From: Aliiglaciecola lipolytica
GTDB taxonomy: Bacteria > Pseudomonadota > Gammaproteobacteria > Enterobacterales > Alteromonadaceae
Reading direction: 5' to 3'
Assembly: GCF_018860635.1 (NCBI RefSeq)
Contig: NZ_JAHKPT010000035.1
Coordinates: 1 to 64,000, forward strand
Length of the DNA stretch: 64,000 bases
Of the stretch, positions 27,025 through 36,620 are shown piece by piece. A model generated the notes under the pieces. The model worked only from the letters and a program-made list of their open reading frames with translations. It searched no databases and was not told the DNA's origin. Position numbers and translations under genes: made by a program. Numbering within the stretch: position 1 is the first letter of the stretch; the number at the start of each line of letters is the position of its first letter.

Positions 27025-29325
27025 TTAAGCCTGAGTTTGAAAAATTTGATAAGGACGAGTGTGCAAATGCTCGGGTATTTTACCTAGCTGGCATTGCGCT
27101 TTTGCCACTTCAATACCTAAACTTTTCAATCGTTTTTTGAACAACGGAAGATAGTTATAAACCAGCTCTTTTACAGCTTCGTTGGATGTGTATAAATCTA
27201 GCTCCAATTCATCTTGTTGTAATTTGGCTTTGGTGAGTATCTGGCCGATTTCGCCAATGTCCATTTTCATCGTTAAATGCCAAATCGCTGACTTGTTGTG
27301 TTGTTTTTCAGCGCTAGCGTGTTTTTCTGGTTCGCGTTTTATTAATAACTCGATGTCTTTTTTCTGTTCGCCTACACCGCTGGGTAAAACATAATAAAAT
27401 GTTTCTTGTCCTTGCAAGGCTTGTTCGGCGTTACTTAATTTACTCGATTGGTGTTGCGCAAACATACGCCCTAACTGTTTAAGTAACTGATGCTTCTGTT
27501 CCATTTGGTTCAGATCATTCAGGCTGCGCTGGGTTTGCGGAGCCGCTGCTTTACCGGAACTCGATATGATGCTACTCACTATCTGCGCGATTTTTTCACT
27601 GTTTTGCGGTTGGTTTCTATTCAATCTAGAAGCTAAGCTAATTTGTAACATCGTCATCAGACCTGCAACAATTCCTTGTGAGGAAATGGCTTGAGTGAGT
27701 TGAATGGGTGACAAATTAAGGGGCGCTTGAGTGATGAGTTGTTTGATGTTTTCAGCGTCAGCCTCTTTGCCTTGCGGTGTGCCTTGTTGCAGCTGTTTCA
27801 ATATCGCTTCGGCAAGCGCTTTAGTTTCTGGCGATTTGGCTAAAATGGGATCGCGCAGTGCCATTTCTATATTCTGTAAGGTTTCGCTTGGACTGGCAGC
27901 TTGGGGTAAAACCCGTCGCATTAAATCGCTTATTTGTTCAAGTACTTGTTGTTTTTGAGCTACAGGTATCGAGTCTAACTTTTGGGTTAAGGTTTGCAGG
28001 TTTTTTTCAATCGTCGTGTTATCTGATTGGATTGCCTTAGCCGCAGCTTCTTTGGGAGTTAGCTGATTTAAGTTGGCTTCAGCGGCGCGTTTATCGGCAC
28101 TAGGAGACTGGCCGTCGGCTTGAACCTTGAGATTTAATTCGGGTTTATTGGTTCCCCCGTCTGGACGCATAATCGACGTTTTAGTGGATTGCGCAGTTCC
28201 TTGTTTTGCATCACTTGGCAAAAACAGTGCATTTTTAACTTGTTGCACTTGGGCTTCAGTGAGCGGCAGCTGCGCAAGAGGAGTTTTAACCGGACCTTTA
28301 ATTTCTCCTTTACCAGCTGCGAGTAAATCGATACTGACATTTTTCACACTAACATCAACATTTAAAAGTTTAGGGATTGCATTGTCTAAACGTAATTGTG
28401 GCTGTTGGGTCAGTGTGTCGATCAATATTTGACGAGGAACCGCTAATGAAATGTTGTGAGATGGATTATTTAGCCGCGCAGAATCAGATTGTAACAATTT
28501 AACGATATCTGGCTTAGTCAAATTAAGCATAATTACTTTTTGCGCAATATTGCTTTGGTTGCTGTGTTGAATTTGCTCGGGACGTTTCTGTAATTGGATG
28601 TTTTGGGAATATTTGTCTGCCGTTACTTGTTGGTTTATCTGTTCTGACTTTCCTGATTGAATAACCTCTTTGGGTGCGGCAGGATTCAGGTTATTCCCAT
28701 CCGTTTTTGCAACACTCTGGGAGATGTTTGGGCTGTCTACTATCAGCCTAACCTGCCATTGGTTACCCTTTGGGGTTATCTGCAATTGGACATTTTGATT
28801 GCTTGGCAACACTTTTGCTGACGCCGGTAAATTCACACTGATTATTTGTGATTTAGCATTAATCGAGGTTGCTAAATTGGCTGTGTTGCCATTGCTACTA
28901 ATCACTTTTGCATCCACAGCGACATTGTTAGTTTGTGCTGCTGGTGAAGCCTTGCTGCTAATGGCATTTAAAATGGTTGCGAGTTGTTTTTGATTGAGGC
29001 TGGCAATTACCGATTGAACGTCTGTTTTGGTTGACGGACTGTATAACAATAGTGCTGAAGTAGTATTTTGATTACCCGACGAACTGGTATGATTCTGTAA
29101 TTGTGCTTGCACTTGTGTCGCGTTTAACGACTGTGGCAAGTTATTCGGTCGTGGCAAGGTCACTGTGTGTTGCTGTTTGGGTAGCGTTAAAGCAATTTGA
29201 TTATTAGCTAAAAATTGAATAATAACCTGCGCAGCCTGCTTTGCTACTGGCGAGTTTGATGACAACTTCGAAAGCTGAGCGGCAGCCTGCACAAGTTGTT
29301 GAGCGTTTAGTGATATATCTGACAT
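27025..29325 (-). CDS. FliK-like hook-length-control-domain protein
   Basis: Soluble protein of 766 residues. A long low-complexity region rich in Gln, Asn, Ser and Ala (about 1-480) precedes a C-terminal folded domain (about 640-760). That domain carries IWHLTMKMDIGEIGQILTKA, LELDLYTSNEAVKELVYNYL and LKSLGIEVAKAQCQLGKIPE, the pattern of the FliK C-terminal domain that triggers the flagellar export switch. No signal peptide. It is probably co-transcribed with the FlhB-C gene (12 nt gap), and divergent from ccmA. Whether it serves the flagellum or another apparatus cannot be told here. Confidence 0.75.
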   Translation of the reverse strand: MSDISLNAQQLVQAAAQLSKLSSNSPVAKQAAQVIIQFLANNQIALTLPKQQHTVTLPRPNNLPQSLNATQVQAQLQNHTSSSGNQNTTSALLLYSPSTKTDVQSVIASLNQKQLATILNAISSKASPAAQTNNVAVDAKVISSNGNTANLATSINAKSQIISVNLPASAKVLPSNQNVQLQITPKGNQWQVRLIVDSPNISQSVAKTDGNNLNPAAPKEVIQSGKSEQINQQVTADKYSQNIQLQKRPEQIQHSNQSNIAQKVIMLNLTKPDIVKLLQSDSARLNNPSHNISLAVPRQILIDTLTQQPQLRLDNAIPKLLNVDVSVKNVSIDLLAAGKGEIKGPVKTPLAQLPLTEAQVQQVKNALFLPSDAKQGTAQSTKTSIMRPDGGTNKPELNLKVQADGQSPSADKRAAEANLNQLTPKEAAAKAIQSDNTTIEKNLQTLTQKLDSIPVAQKQQVLEQISDLMRRVLPQAASPSETLQNIEMALRDPILAKSPETKALAEAILKQLQQGTPQGKEADAENIKQLITQAPLNLSPIQLTQAISSQGIVAGLMTMLQISLASRLNRNQPQNSEKIAQIVSSIISSSGKAAAPQTQRSLNDLNQMEQKHQLLKQLGRMFAQHQSSKLSNAEQALQGQETFYYVLPSGVGEQKKDIELLIKREPEKHASAEKQHNKSAIWHLTMKMDIGEIGQILTKAKLQQDELELDLYTSNEAVKELVYNYLPLFKKRLKSLGIEVAKAQCQLGKIPEHLHTRPYQIFQTQA

Positions 29326-29536
29326 AAACAGGTTATCGGCAAAGCGTCAGTAGATTTAACAATGACTAAGCATAACCTGTTGTAGATATAGAATCTAATA
29401 GCTGGATTTGGCTTTTTGCTATGGTATCATTTGCGCCGATTTTTCGGCTTGTAGCTTTTCAGTAAATTAAAACGACTTTGATTTGCTAATTAGTTAAGTC
29501 GTTGTTGTATATAGCCTAACTGGAGAATGACTCAAC

Positions 29537-30166
29537 TTGGCATTGTTACGTGGGCAAAATTTGGGATGTGTGAAGCAAGATCGAACTTTGTTTGAGAACA
29601 TTGAATTTTCAATCGAACCTTCCGAATTACTTTATGTGCGTGGCCAAAATGGCGCTGGAAAAACCAGTTTGTTGAGAATTTTGGTTGGTTTAGCCGATCC
29701 TTCTGAAGGGTCAATAGAGTATAAGCATCAAGATATTCAGCATGTCAGTGAAAGTTATTTTCAAGATTTAGTCTATTTTGGACACAAACTAGGCTTAAGT
29801 CTCAATCTTAACGGAATTGAAAATTTACGATTTTGGTGTCAATTAAATCAAGTTAACTGCACTGAGTCAGAATTATTCGAATTGTTAGCTAGTTTAGGGT
29901 TGGTTGGCTTAGAAGATGTGCCAGTAAGTCAGCTTTCTGCTGGTCAGCAACGTCGTGTTGCTTTGGCGCGTTTGTGGTTGAAAACTGACGCTAAACTATG
30001 GATTTTAGATGAACCCTTCACAGCTTTAGATGTCCAAGGGATTGCCTTGTTGCGAGACAAAATGATTCAACATTTGAGTGTAGGTGGGGCGATTATTATT
30101 ACCTCTCACCAAACCTTAGAGGTGGATTACCCCACATCCGAGTTGCTGTTGGAATATCGCATATGA
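29537..30166 (+). CDS. ccmA: CcmA, heme-export ABC ATPase of cytochrome c maturation
   Basis: ATPase subunit of the CcmABCD complex that frees heme-loaded CcmE, on the inner side of the cytoplasmic membrane; 209 residues. The Walker A GQNGAGKT is at 36-43, the signature LSAGQQRRVALARLW in the middle, and Walker B LWILDEPFTALD after it. The reading frame opens with TTG at 29537, with GGAG 11 nt upstream. A nearer-looking ATG (29527) is out of frame, so the initiation codon is unusual. First gene of a nine-gene operon; its stop overlaps the ccmB start (ATGA). Confidence 0.93.
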   Translation: MALLRGQNLGCVKQDRTLFENIEFSIEPSELLYVRGQNGAGKTSLLRILVGLADPSEGSIEYKHQDIQHVSESYFQDLVYFGHKLGLSLNLNGIENLRFWCQLNQVNCTESELFELLASLGLVGLEDVPVSQLSAGQQRRVALARLWLKTDAKLWILDEPFTALDVQGIALLRDKMIQHLSVGGAIIITSHQTLEVDYPTSELLLEYRI

Positions 30167-30831
30167 CGTCTATTTTATTGGCGGTATTTAAACGTGATTT
30201 AGCGTTGGCGTTTCGTCAGCGGGCAGAGCTGCTGCAGCCCATGATGTTTTTTGTATTGGTGATCAGTTTATTTCCATTAGGTGTGGGTCCTGGCCCTGAA
30301 ATTTTACAAAAAATTGGCCCTGGTGTTATCTGGGTAGCTGCAATTTTGTCTTCATTGTTAGGTATGGAAAGGTTATTTCGAGACGATTTTCAGGATGGAA
30401 CCCTTGAGCAGATAATGTTGAGTGGCGCATCTATGCCCCTTGTCTGCGTGGTGAAAGTGGCGGTGCATTGGTTAGCCAGCATTGTTCCTTTGATTTTATT
30501 GTCTCCATTGTTAGGGGTTTTTTTAAACCTTAGTTTAGATATGTACTGGGCATTGCTAGCGACCTTATTAGTGGGAACTCCGTTGCTGAGTTTAGTTGGA
30601 GCTGTAGCGGTTGGCTTAACCGTTGGACTTCAAAAAGGCGGTGTGTTGCTCGCCCTGTTATTGTTACCCGTTTTTGTACCTTTATTGATATTTGCAACCG
30701 CGGCGGTAGATGCAGCATCGTTGCAGATATCCTATTCAGCCCATTTAGGCTTAATTGGAGCAATGTTATTACTAGCTCTTGCATTGGCTCCTATGGCCAT
30801 TGCCTATGCATTAAAAGTGAGTCAAAGCTAA
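30163..30831 (+). CDS. ccmB: CcmB, heme-maturation ABC membrane subunit
   Basis: Integral membrane subunit of CcmABCD, 222 residues with six hydrophobic segments, the usual length (E. coli 220). It has the family-typical N-terminus (FKRDLALAFRQRAELLQPMM) and ERLFRDDFQDGTLEQIML. It overlaps ccmA by four bases and shares one base with ccmC (TAATG), so translation is coupled across the complex. Confidence 0.93.
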   Translation: MTSILLAVFKRDLALAFRQRAELLQPMMFFVLVISLFPLGVGPGPEILQKIGPGVIWVAAILSSLLGMERLFRDDFQDGTLEQIMLSGASMPLVCVVKVAVHWLASIVPLILLSPLLGVFLNLSLDMYWALLATLLVGTPLLSLVGAVAVGLTVGLQKGGVLLALLLLPVFVPLLIFATAAVDAASLQISYSAHLGLIGAMLLLALALAPMAIAYALKVSQS

Positions 30832-31577
30832 TGTGGAAGTGGTTACATCCCTACGCTAAATCAGAGTCTACTTACAAACTCTGTCAAACCTTATTGCCTT
30901 GGTTTTCAATCAGTGCGGCAATTACCCTCGTCGTTGGCCTGATTTTGGGGTTGATGTTTGCTCCAGCTGATTACCAACAGGGTGATTCTTTTCGCATCAT
31001 TTATATTCATGTCCCTAGTGCCATCACATCGATGAGTGCCTATGCTGCGATGGCAGTTGCCGCGCTTATTGGTTTAGTTTGGCAAATCCGCACAGCCTAT
31101 ATGGCGATGATTGCGATTGCACCAGTTGGGGCGATGATGACCTTTATTGCGTTATTTACCGGGGCAGCATGGGGTAAACCTATGTGGGGCACTTGGTGGG
31201 TATGGGATGCCAGATTAACGTCTGAACTGGTGTTGTTATTTTTATACCTTGGGGTAATTTCGTTATACAAATCCTTCGACGATAAAGTACAGGCAGGAAA
31301 AGCAGCCGGGGTTATGTCCCTTGTCGGTGTGATTAATTTACCCATTATTCACTACTCGGTTGAGTGGTGGAATACTTTGCATCAAGGTGCAACCATCAGC
31401 AAATTTGATAAGCCATCTATTGCGCCAGAAATGTTTTGGCCGTTAATGGTTAATTTGTTGGCAGCAGTCTTATTAATTGGTGCAATCACCTTAAAGCGTT
31501 TGCAAAACGAATTGTTGCGTCGCGAAATACACCGTCCTTGGGCTGTTAAAACCTTATTGAAAGAGGGCAAATCATGA
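30831..31577 (+). CDS. ccmC: CcmC, heme-handling protein that loads CcmE
   Basis: Six-helix membrane protein of 248 residues that attaches heme to CcmE. The tryptophan-rich signature WGTWWVWDARLTSELVLLFL faces the periplasm. Periplasmic His residues flank it in VPSA-preceding IYIHVPSA and in PIIHYSVEWWNTLHQ, as in the family. ATGA overlap with ccmD. Confidence 0.95.
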   Translation: MWKWLHPYAKSESTYKLCQTLLPWFSISAAITLVVGLILGLMFAPADYQQGDSFRIIYIHVPSAITSMSAYAAMAVAALIGLVWQIRTAYMAMIAIAPVGAMMTFIALFTGAAWGKPMWGTWWVWDARLTSELVLLFLYLGVISLYKSFDDKVQAGKAAGVMSLVGVINLPIIHYSVEWWNTLHQGATISKFDKPSIAPEMFWPLMVNLLAAVLLIGAITLKRLQNELLRREIHRPWAVKTLLKEGKS

Positions 31578-31828
31578 ATTTTCAATTCGATTCTTGGCAA
31601 GCTTTTTGGCAAATGGGCGGATATGGTTTTTATGTCTGGTTGGCATTTGGTGTGTCGTTTTTGGCTGTTTTTTTGGTTGTCTACGAAAGTATTTGGGCTA
31701 AAAAACAACTCATCAAAGCGGTTAACGCACAAATTGCCCGTAAAAAACGAATTAAACAGAAAAAAGCAGCTGATTCAGCACGTGAAGAAGCACAGTCAAC
31801 ATCTGAAAAGAAAGGTGAATTATCGTGA
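31574..31828 (+). CDS. ccmD: CcmD, small membrane subunit of the heme-release complex
   Basis: Single-span membrane protein of 84 residues (helix about 18-37, [18 protein letters not shown]) with a basic cytoplasmic tail ([10 protein letters not shown]), as in CcmD, which holds CcmC/CcmE together. Position between ccmC and ccmE supports the call. The coupled stop/start with ccmE is GTGA. Confidence 0.9.
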   Translation: MNFQFDSWQAFWQMGGYGFYVWLAFGVSFLAVFLVVYESIWAKKQLIKAVNAQIARKKRIKQKKAADSAREEAQSTSEKKGELS

Positions 31829-32313
31829 ATCCAAGACGTCAAAAACGTTTGTTTGGAATATTAGCCGTTGTGCTCTTAGTAGCCGCTGCAGTATGGATGA
31901 TGCTTAGCGCATTAAGTGAAAATATTGACCACTTTTACACACCCTCTGAAATCATCGACGGTAAAGAAGGTGTCACGCCAACTATTGGTCAACGTCTGCG
32001 TATTGGCGGAATGGTGGTTCCGGGGAGCGTTAAACGGGATCAGGAAAGTTTGGCCGTGAGTTTTGATTTAGCCGATACCGGTCCCATAGTAACCGTGCGT
32101 TATGCCGGCATTTTACCTGATCTTTTTCGTGAAGGTCAGGGCATAGTGGCAACGGGCAGACTAACTGAAAATAACCTCATCGTTGCCGATGAAGTTTTAG
32201 CTAAACATGATGAAGAATATATGCCGCCCGAATTGGCTGAAAAAATGAAAGGCATCAAGCATGTAAAACCCGACAATTTACAAACAGATCAGAAAGCTGG
32301 ATCTGGATATTAG
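31825..32313 (+). CDS. ccmE: CcmE, periplasmic heme chaperone
   Basis: Membrane-anchored heme chaperone of 162 residues. It has an N-terminal RRQKR motif and membrane anchor (about 10-30), an OB-fold body, and the heme-binding His128 in [13 protein letters not shown] (family H-x-x-x-Y). It starts with GTG overlapping the ccmD stop. It hands heme from CcmC to CcmF. Confidence 0.95.
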   Translation: MNPRRQKRLFGILAVVLLVAAAVWMMLSALSENIDHFYTPSEIIDGKEGVTPTIGQRLRIGGMVVPGSVKRDQESLAVSFDLADTGPIVTVRYAGILPDLFREGQGIVATGRLTENNLIVADEVLAKHDEEYMPPELAEKMKGIKHVKPDNLQTDQKAGSGY

Positions 32314-32325
32314 GATTAATTAAAC

Positions 32326-34371
32326 ATGTTTGCAGAATTAGGACATTTTTCCTTGGTATTGGCCTTACTTATGTCAATACTATTGTCGATTTACCCCATG
32401 TGGGGAGCGTACAAAAACCAAAGCCAATACATGGCGTTAGCAAAGCCATTGGCTATTGGTATGTTTGTTTTCACCGCCATCGCTTTTGCGGCATTAATGA
32501 ATGCGTTTTATACCGATGATTTTAGTATTGCTTATGTGGCGAATCATTCCAACAGCTTACTGCCTTGGTATTACAAACTAACCGCAGTTTGGGGTGGACA
32601 TGAAGGTTCATTCTTACTTTGGGTGTTGATTTTCTCAGTGTGGACTGTCGCTGTCGCTGTGCTGAGTAACAGTATTCCACAGGCGATGGTGGCGCGAGTG
32701 TTATCTATATTGGGAATGGTTGCGGTCGGGTTTTACTTGTTTATTTTGACCGCTTCTAATCCATTTGAAAGTCTTTTACCTTTTTACCCTGTAGATGGAC
32801 GGGATCTTAACCCTCTTCTTCAAGATTTTGGAATGATTATCCATCCTCCTATGTTGTACATGGGTTATGTAGGATTTTCTGTTGCTTTTGCTTTCGCTAT
32901 ATCAGCGCTCATATCTGGCCAGCTAGATTCTACTTGGGCCCGCTGGTCTCGCCCTTGGACATTAGCAGCTTGGTGTTTTCTGACAGTTGGTATTGCATTG
33001 GGTTCGTGGTGGGCGTATTACGAACTAGGCTGGGGTGGCTGGTGGTTCTGGGATCCAGTAGAAAATGCTTCTTTTATGCCTTGGTTAGTGGGCACAGCTT
33101 TAGTGCATAGTTTAGCGGTAACTGAAAAGCGTAAGATCTTTAAGTCTTGGACTGTATTGTTAGCTATTTCAGCTTTTTCTCTTAGTTTGTTAGGCACATT
33201 CTTAGTCCGTTCTGGCGTGCTGGTGTCTGTGCATTCGTTCGCTAGTGATCCCACTCGAGGTTTGTTCATCCTTGCTATTCTGGGTGTGGTCGTGGGTGGT
33301 TCATTAATATTGTACGCCATTAGAGCTCCTCATTTAAAAAGCGTTGGTCGATACGAGTGGTTTTCCCGTGAAGTGATGTTAATGGGCAATAATTTGTTAT
33401 TAACTGCGGCCACAATTGTGGTGTTAATGGGGACATTATTACCTTTAGTGCATAAAGAGATTGGCTTAGGATCTATCTCAATTGGTGCGCCATTCTTTAA
33501 CCAAATGTTCACTTACTTGATTGTACCTTTTGTTTTGCTGTTAGCGATGGGGCCGTTGTCTCGATGGAAAAAGCAGTCACCCAAAGCGATTCAAAAACAG
33601 CTAATAATTGGTTTTTTAATTAGTGTGTGTGGCGCGCTCTTGATCCAAGCTAGTTATAACCAAATGACATACATGGCCACTTTAGGCTCAATTCTAAGTG
33701 TTTGGATTTTGGTTTCCACAGTGCAAGAAATAATGCAGAGAGTTTCATCGGAAAACGACAAAACTCAATCTTCAACAACTTGGCAACGCTTACGCCGTTT
33801 AACCCCAAGTCATTGGGGAATGGTAATGGGACACCTAGGTTTTGCTGTGACGTTAATCGGGATTACTTTAGTCAGTAATTACGAGCAAGAAAGAGATGTG
33901 CGCATGCACACTGGTGATGTGATTGAAATTAGTGGATACGTTTTCAAATTTACCGGTGTTCGGGATTTAAAGGGCCCCAATTATGTAGGTCATGTGGGTA
34001 TAGTGGATGTTTATACGGATACGACGTTAACTGAAAAAATCACTCACTTAGAAGCTGAAAAACGCTTTTATCCTGTACAGCGAACAAGCATGACCGAAGC
34101 AGGAATTGACAGCGGTATTTCCAGGGATTTATTTGTCGCCTTAGGTGAACAGTTAAATGATGGTGCCTGGGCGGTGAGAATTTACATAAAACCCTTCGTG
34201 AATTGGATATGGGCCGGTTCATTGATTATGGGATTCGGTGGCATTTTATCTATTTCAGATAAACGCTATCGGATGGCTAAAGTTGCCAAAGTTAAGGGAC
34301 GTTTGGCAGCTAAAAAAACCAAAATTGATACCCCTGAAGTGCTCGCGACCAAAACACAAGGACAAGCATGA
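32326..34371 (+). CDS. ccmF: CcmF, cytochrome c heme lyase subunit
   Basis: Large membrane subunit of the CcmFH ligase, 681 residues, that joins heme to apocytochrome c. It carries the WWD domain GGWWFWDPVENASFMPWL, preceding and following conserved His segments (WGGHEGSFLLW; IIHPPMLYMGY), and a periplasmic C-terminal domain before the last helix. Length is close to the family norm. It overlaps ccmG by four bases. Confidence 0.95.
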   Translation: MFAELGHFSLVLALLMSILLSIYPMWGAYKNQSQYMALAKPLAIGMFVFTAIAFAALMNAFYTDDFSIAYVANHSNSLLPWYYKLTAVWGGHEGSFLLWVLIFSVWTVAVAVLSNSIPQAMVARVLSILGMVAVGFYLFILTASNPFESLLPFYPVDGRDLNPLLQDFGMIIHPPMLYMGYVGFSVAFAFAISALISGQLDSTWARWSRPWTLAAWCFLTVGIALGSWWAYYELGWGGWWFWDPVENASFMPWLVGTALVHSLAVTEKRKIFKSWTVLLAISAFSLSLLGTFLVRSGVLVSVHSFASDPTRGLFILAILGVVVGGSLILYAIRAPHLKSVGRYEWFSREVMLMGNNLLLTAATIVVLMGTLLPLVHKEIGLGSISIGAPFFNQMFTYLIVPFVLLLAMGPLSRWKKQSPKAIQKQLIIGFLISVCGALLIQASYNQMTYMATLGSILSVWILVSTVQEIMQRVSSENDKTQSSTTWQRLRRLTPSHWGMVMGHLGFAVTLIGITLVSNYEQERDVRMHTGDVIEISGYVFKFTGVRDLKGPNYVGHVGIVDVYTDTTLTEKITHLEAEKRFYPVQRTSMTEAGIDSGISRDLFVALGEQLNDGAWAVRIYIKPFVNWIWAGSLIMGFGGILSISDKRYRMAKVAKVKGRLAAKKTKIDTPEVLATKTQGQA

Positions 34372-34940
34372 AAAAGGCATCACTATTTTTAATTCCAGTT
34401 ACCATGTTTGTGCTGTTATCGGTTTTTTTATTCAAAGGCCTGTACAGCGATCCTCGACAACTGGATTCCACGGTTTTAAACAAACCGGCACCGAATTTTT
34501 CATTACCTGATTTAATGAATCCGGATGTGATATACGACCCTAGCATATTTGAAGGCCAAGTGACTTTGATGAACGTGTGGGGTGTTTGGTGCGTAACCTG
34601 TGCTGTTGAACTCCCTTATTTAACTGAATTAAGTCAACAGGGGGTGCGTATTATAGGTTTGTACTACGACCAAGATACCGACCCAGATTTTGGGATTAAA
34701 AGTATTCCTACCATTCAAAAAGAAGTGGCTGCTAAATTGGCGCAATTGGGCAACCCTTATGAGTTTAATGTCTTTGATGTAAAACGAGATTATTCCTTGG
34801 ATTTAGGCGTAACTGGTGCACCCGAGACTTTCCTTATTGATAAGCAAGGTGTAATTAGAATGCATCATATTGGTGACATCAATACTCGGGTTTGGCGAAA
34901 TAAAATTGCACCTCTATACAATGAGTTAATAGCCCAATGA
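34368..34940 (+). CDS. ccmG: CcmG/DsbE, thiol:disulfide reductase of cytochrome c maturation
   Basis: Membrane-anchored periplasmic thioredoxin of 190 residues with the active site WCVTC (Cys75, Cys78), in place of the common WCPTC. The cis-proline loop is in LGVTGAPETFLIDKQG. It reduces the apocytochrome CxxCH cysteines together with CcmH. ATGA overlaps on both sides. Confidence 0.93.
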   Translation: MKKASLFLIPVTMFVLLSVFLFKGLYSDPRQLDSTVLNKPAPNFSLPDLMNPDVIYDPSIFEGQVTLMNVWGVWCVTCAVELPYLTELSQQGVRIIGLYYDQDTDPDFGIKSIPTIQKEVAAKLAQLGNPYEFNVFDVKRDYSLDLGVTGAPETFLIDKQGVIRMHHIGDINTRVWRNKIAPLYNELIAQ

Positions 34941-35377
34941 AAAAATTAATCCTGTTATTTGTGTTGTTTACCAGCCCACTTTGGGCGCTGGAAGAAGCCT
35001 ACATATTTGATGATCCGGTAAAACAAAAAATGTTTTTGGATTTGACCCAAGAACTCCGTTGTCCGCAATGTCAGAATCAAAATATTGCGGATTCTGATGC
35101 CATGATTGCCCATGATTTACGCCGAAAAGTGTATGAGTTGCTTAATCAAGGTAAAAGTAGAGACGAAATTGTTGATTTTATGAAGTCGCGCTACGGCGAT
35201 TTTGTGTCTTACCAACCACCTGTCACTCCATTAACTATTTGGCTATGGGTGTTGCCCGTTATTTTTGTAATAGGTGCTGCGTGGTTTGTATTTACTCAAC
35301 GCAAAAAACAAGTGAATGATTTTGATGAAGATGTGCTAGCCAAAGCTGATTCGTTATTGGAGAAAGAAGATGAATAG
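34937..35377 (+). CDS. ccmH: CcmH, apocytochrome c thiol oxidoreductase (N-terminal module)
   Basis: Exported, membrane-anchored protein of 146 residues with a signal peptide (to about WA at 16-17) and the LRCPQCQNQNIADSDA motif (Cys42, Cys45). A C-terminal membrane helix (WLWVLPVIFVIGAAWFVF) follows. It corresponds to the N-terminal half of E. coli CcmH; the TPR half is the next gene, as is usual outside enterics. Overlaps ccmI by eight bases. Confidence 0.93.
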   Translation: MKKLILLFVLFTSPLWALEEAYIFDDPVKQKMFLDLTQELRCPQCQNQNIADSDAMIAHDLRRKVYELLNQGKSRDEIVDFMKSRYGDFVSYQPPVTPLTIWLWVLPVIFVIGAAWFVFTQRKKQVNDFDEDVLAKADSLLEKEDE

Positions 35378-36620
35378 TTACTGGCTGGGTATTGCCATGT
35401 TGTCGGCCATAGCAGTAGGGATTTTAATCGTTCCTTGGTTATTGAAACGCAATAGACATCAGCAAGATGTGCTAACTAACACGCAAATTATTAAACAGCG
35501 GATGCAAGAACTTAATCGTGAAGTAGATGAAGGATTAATATCTACTGATGACAAAGATATCGCTGTGAAAGAATTAAAGTTAGCGCTAGTCGATGAAACC
35601 GTGTCAGGCTCAGACGCTAAGCAAGCGGGCTCTTGGCCCTTGTTTATCGGCATTGTTATTAGCGTAATCTTGTGTGGAACTTTGTATTATAAAAGCAATG
35701 AGGTTGGCGATTTACAACATTGGCAAGACGTGAAACAACAGTCATCTGAGTTAGCCAAGCGAATTGTTATTGAAGCTGATCCTAATGTGACCGTTGACGA
35801 TTTGAATGATTTTAGTTTGGCCATGCGCAGTAAGCTGGTGAGTGCGCCAGATGACTATATTGGTTGGTTATTATTAGGTAGGCTACACGCATCTCTAAAT
35901 CGTACAGAATCAGCGTTACAGGCCTTTGAAAAGGCCTATTTACTGGCACCGCAACACAGCGGTGTATTATCTAGTTACACTCAAACACTAGTAATGACAG
36001 GCGATGAGAATTATATTCGCAAAGCCCAAGGGTTATTAAAAGCAATGGTGATTAATAATCCGCAAGATATGAATGCGATAGGCATGCTAGCTGTGGCATC
36101 GAGCCAATTAGGTGATACTCAGCAAGCGTTAGAAAGTTGGCAACAATTGAAATTGATTCTGCCTGCTGATGATCCCATGACCGCTGAAGTTGATAGACGC
36201 ATCGCTCAATTAAGCGCACAGTCCATGGATGAGTTAGCCGAAACGCAAGTAGATACAACAGGGGCCGCAACGTCAGTTTTAATTACGGTGTCTATCGCCG
36301 ACGAACTTGTTGCCAAAATACCAGAAAATGCGTTCATCTTTGTATTTGCACAAGATGCTAATGGCTCGGTTAGAATGCCCGCTGCGGTGGTTAAAAATAG
36401 ATTGTCGGCTTTGCCAATACAGGTCGAGTTATCTGACGCCAATGCAATGATGCCAAGTTTTAAGTTGTCGCAACTTGAAAGCGCACGCTTAGTGGCGCGA
36501 ATTTCGTTAGATGAAAATGTTGCACAGGCTAAAGGTGAGTTACAAGGAGAAGTAACCATACCACTTCAAGCCGGTGAGAAAATGACACAATCGATAGTGA
36601 TCGATAAGGAATTGATGTAA
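35370..36620 (+). CDS. ccmI: CcmI, TPR apocytochrome c chaperone
   Basis: 416 residues. Two N-terminal membrane helices (residues about 5-22 and 90-108) flank a cytoplasmic leucine-rich loop. A periplasmic TPR region (about 150-290; LLLGRLHASLNRTESALQAF and AIGMLAVASSQLGDTQQALE) binds the apocytochrome C-terminus, then an extra C-terminal beta-domain (about 300-416) follows, as in longer CcmI proteins. Shares its stop with the mlaA start (TAATG). Confidence 0.92.
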   Translation: MNSYWLGIAMLSAIAVGILIVPWLLKRNRHQQDVLTNTQIIKQRMQELNREVDEGLISTDDKDIAVKELKLALVDETVSGSDAKQAGSWPLFIGIVISVILCGTLYYKSNEVGDLQHWQDVKQQSSELAKRIVIEADPNVTVDDLNDFSLAMRSKLVSAPDDYIGWLLLGRLHASLNRTESALQAFEKAYLLAPQHSGVLSSYTQTLVMTGDENYIRKAQGLLKAMVINNPQDMNAIGMLAVASSQLGDTQQALESWQQLKLILPADDPMTAEVDRRIAQLSAQSMDELAETQVDTTGAATSVLITVSIADELVAKIPENAFIFVFAQDANGSVRMPAAVVKNRLSALPIQVELSDANAMMPSFKLSQLESARLVARISLDENVAQAKGELQGEVTIPLQAGEKMTQSIVIDKELM

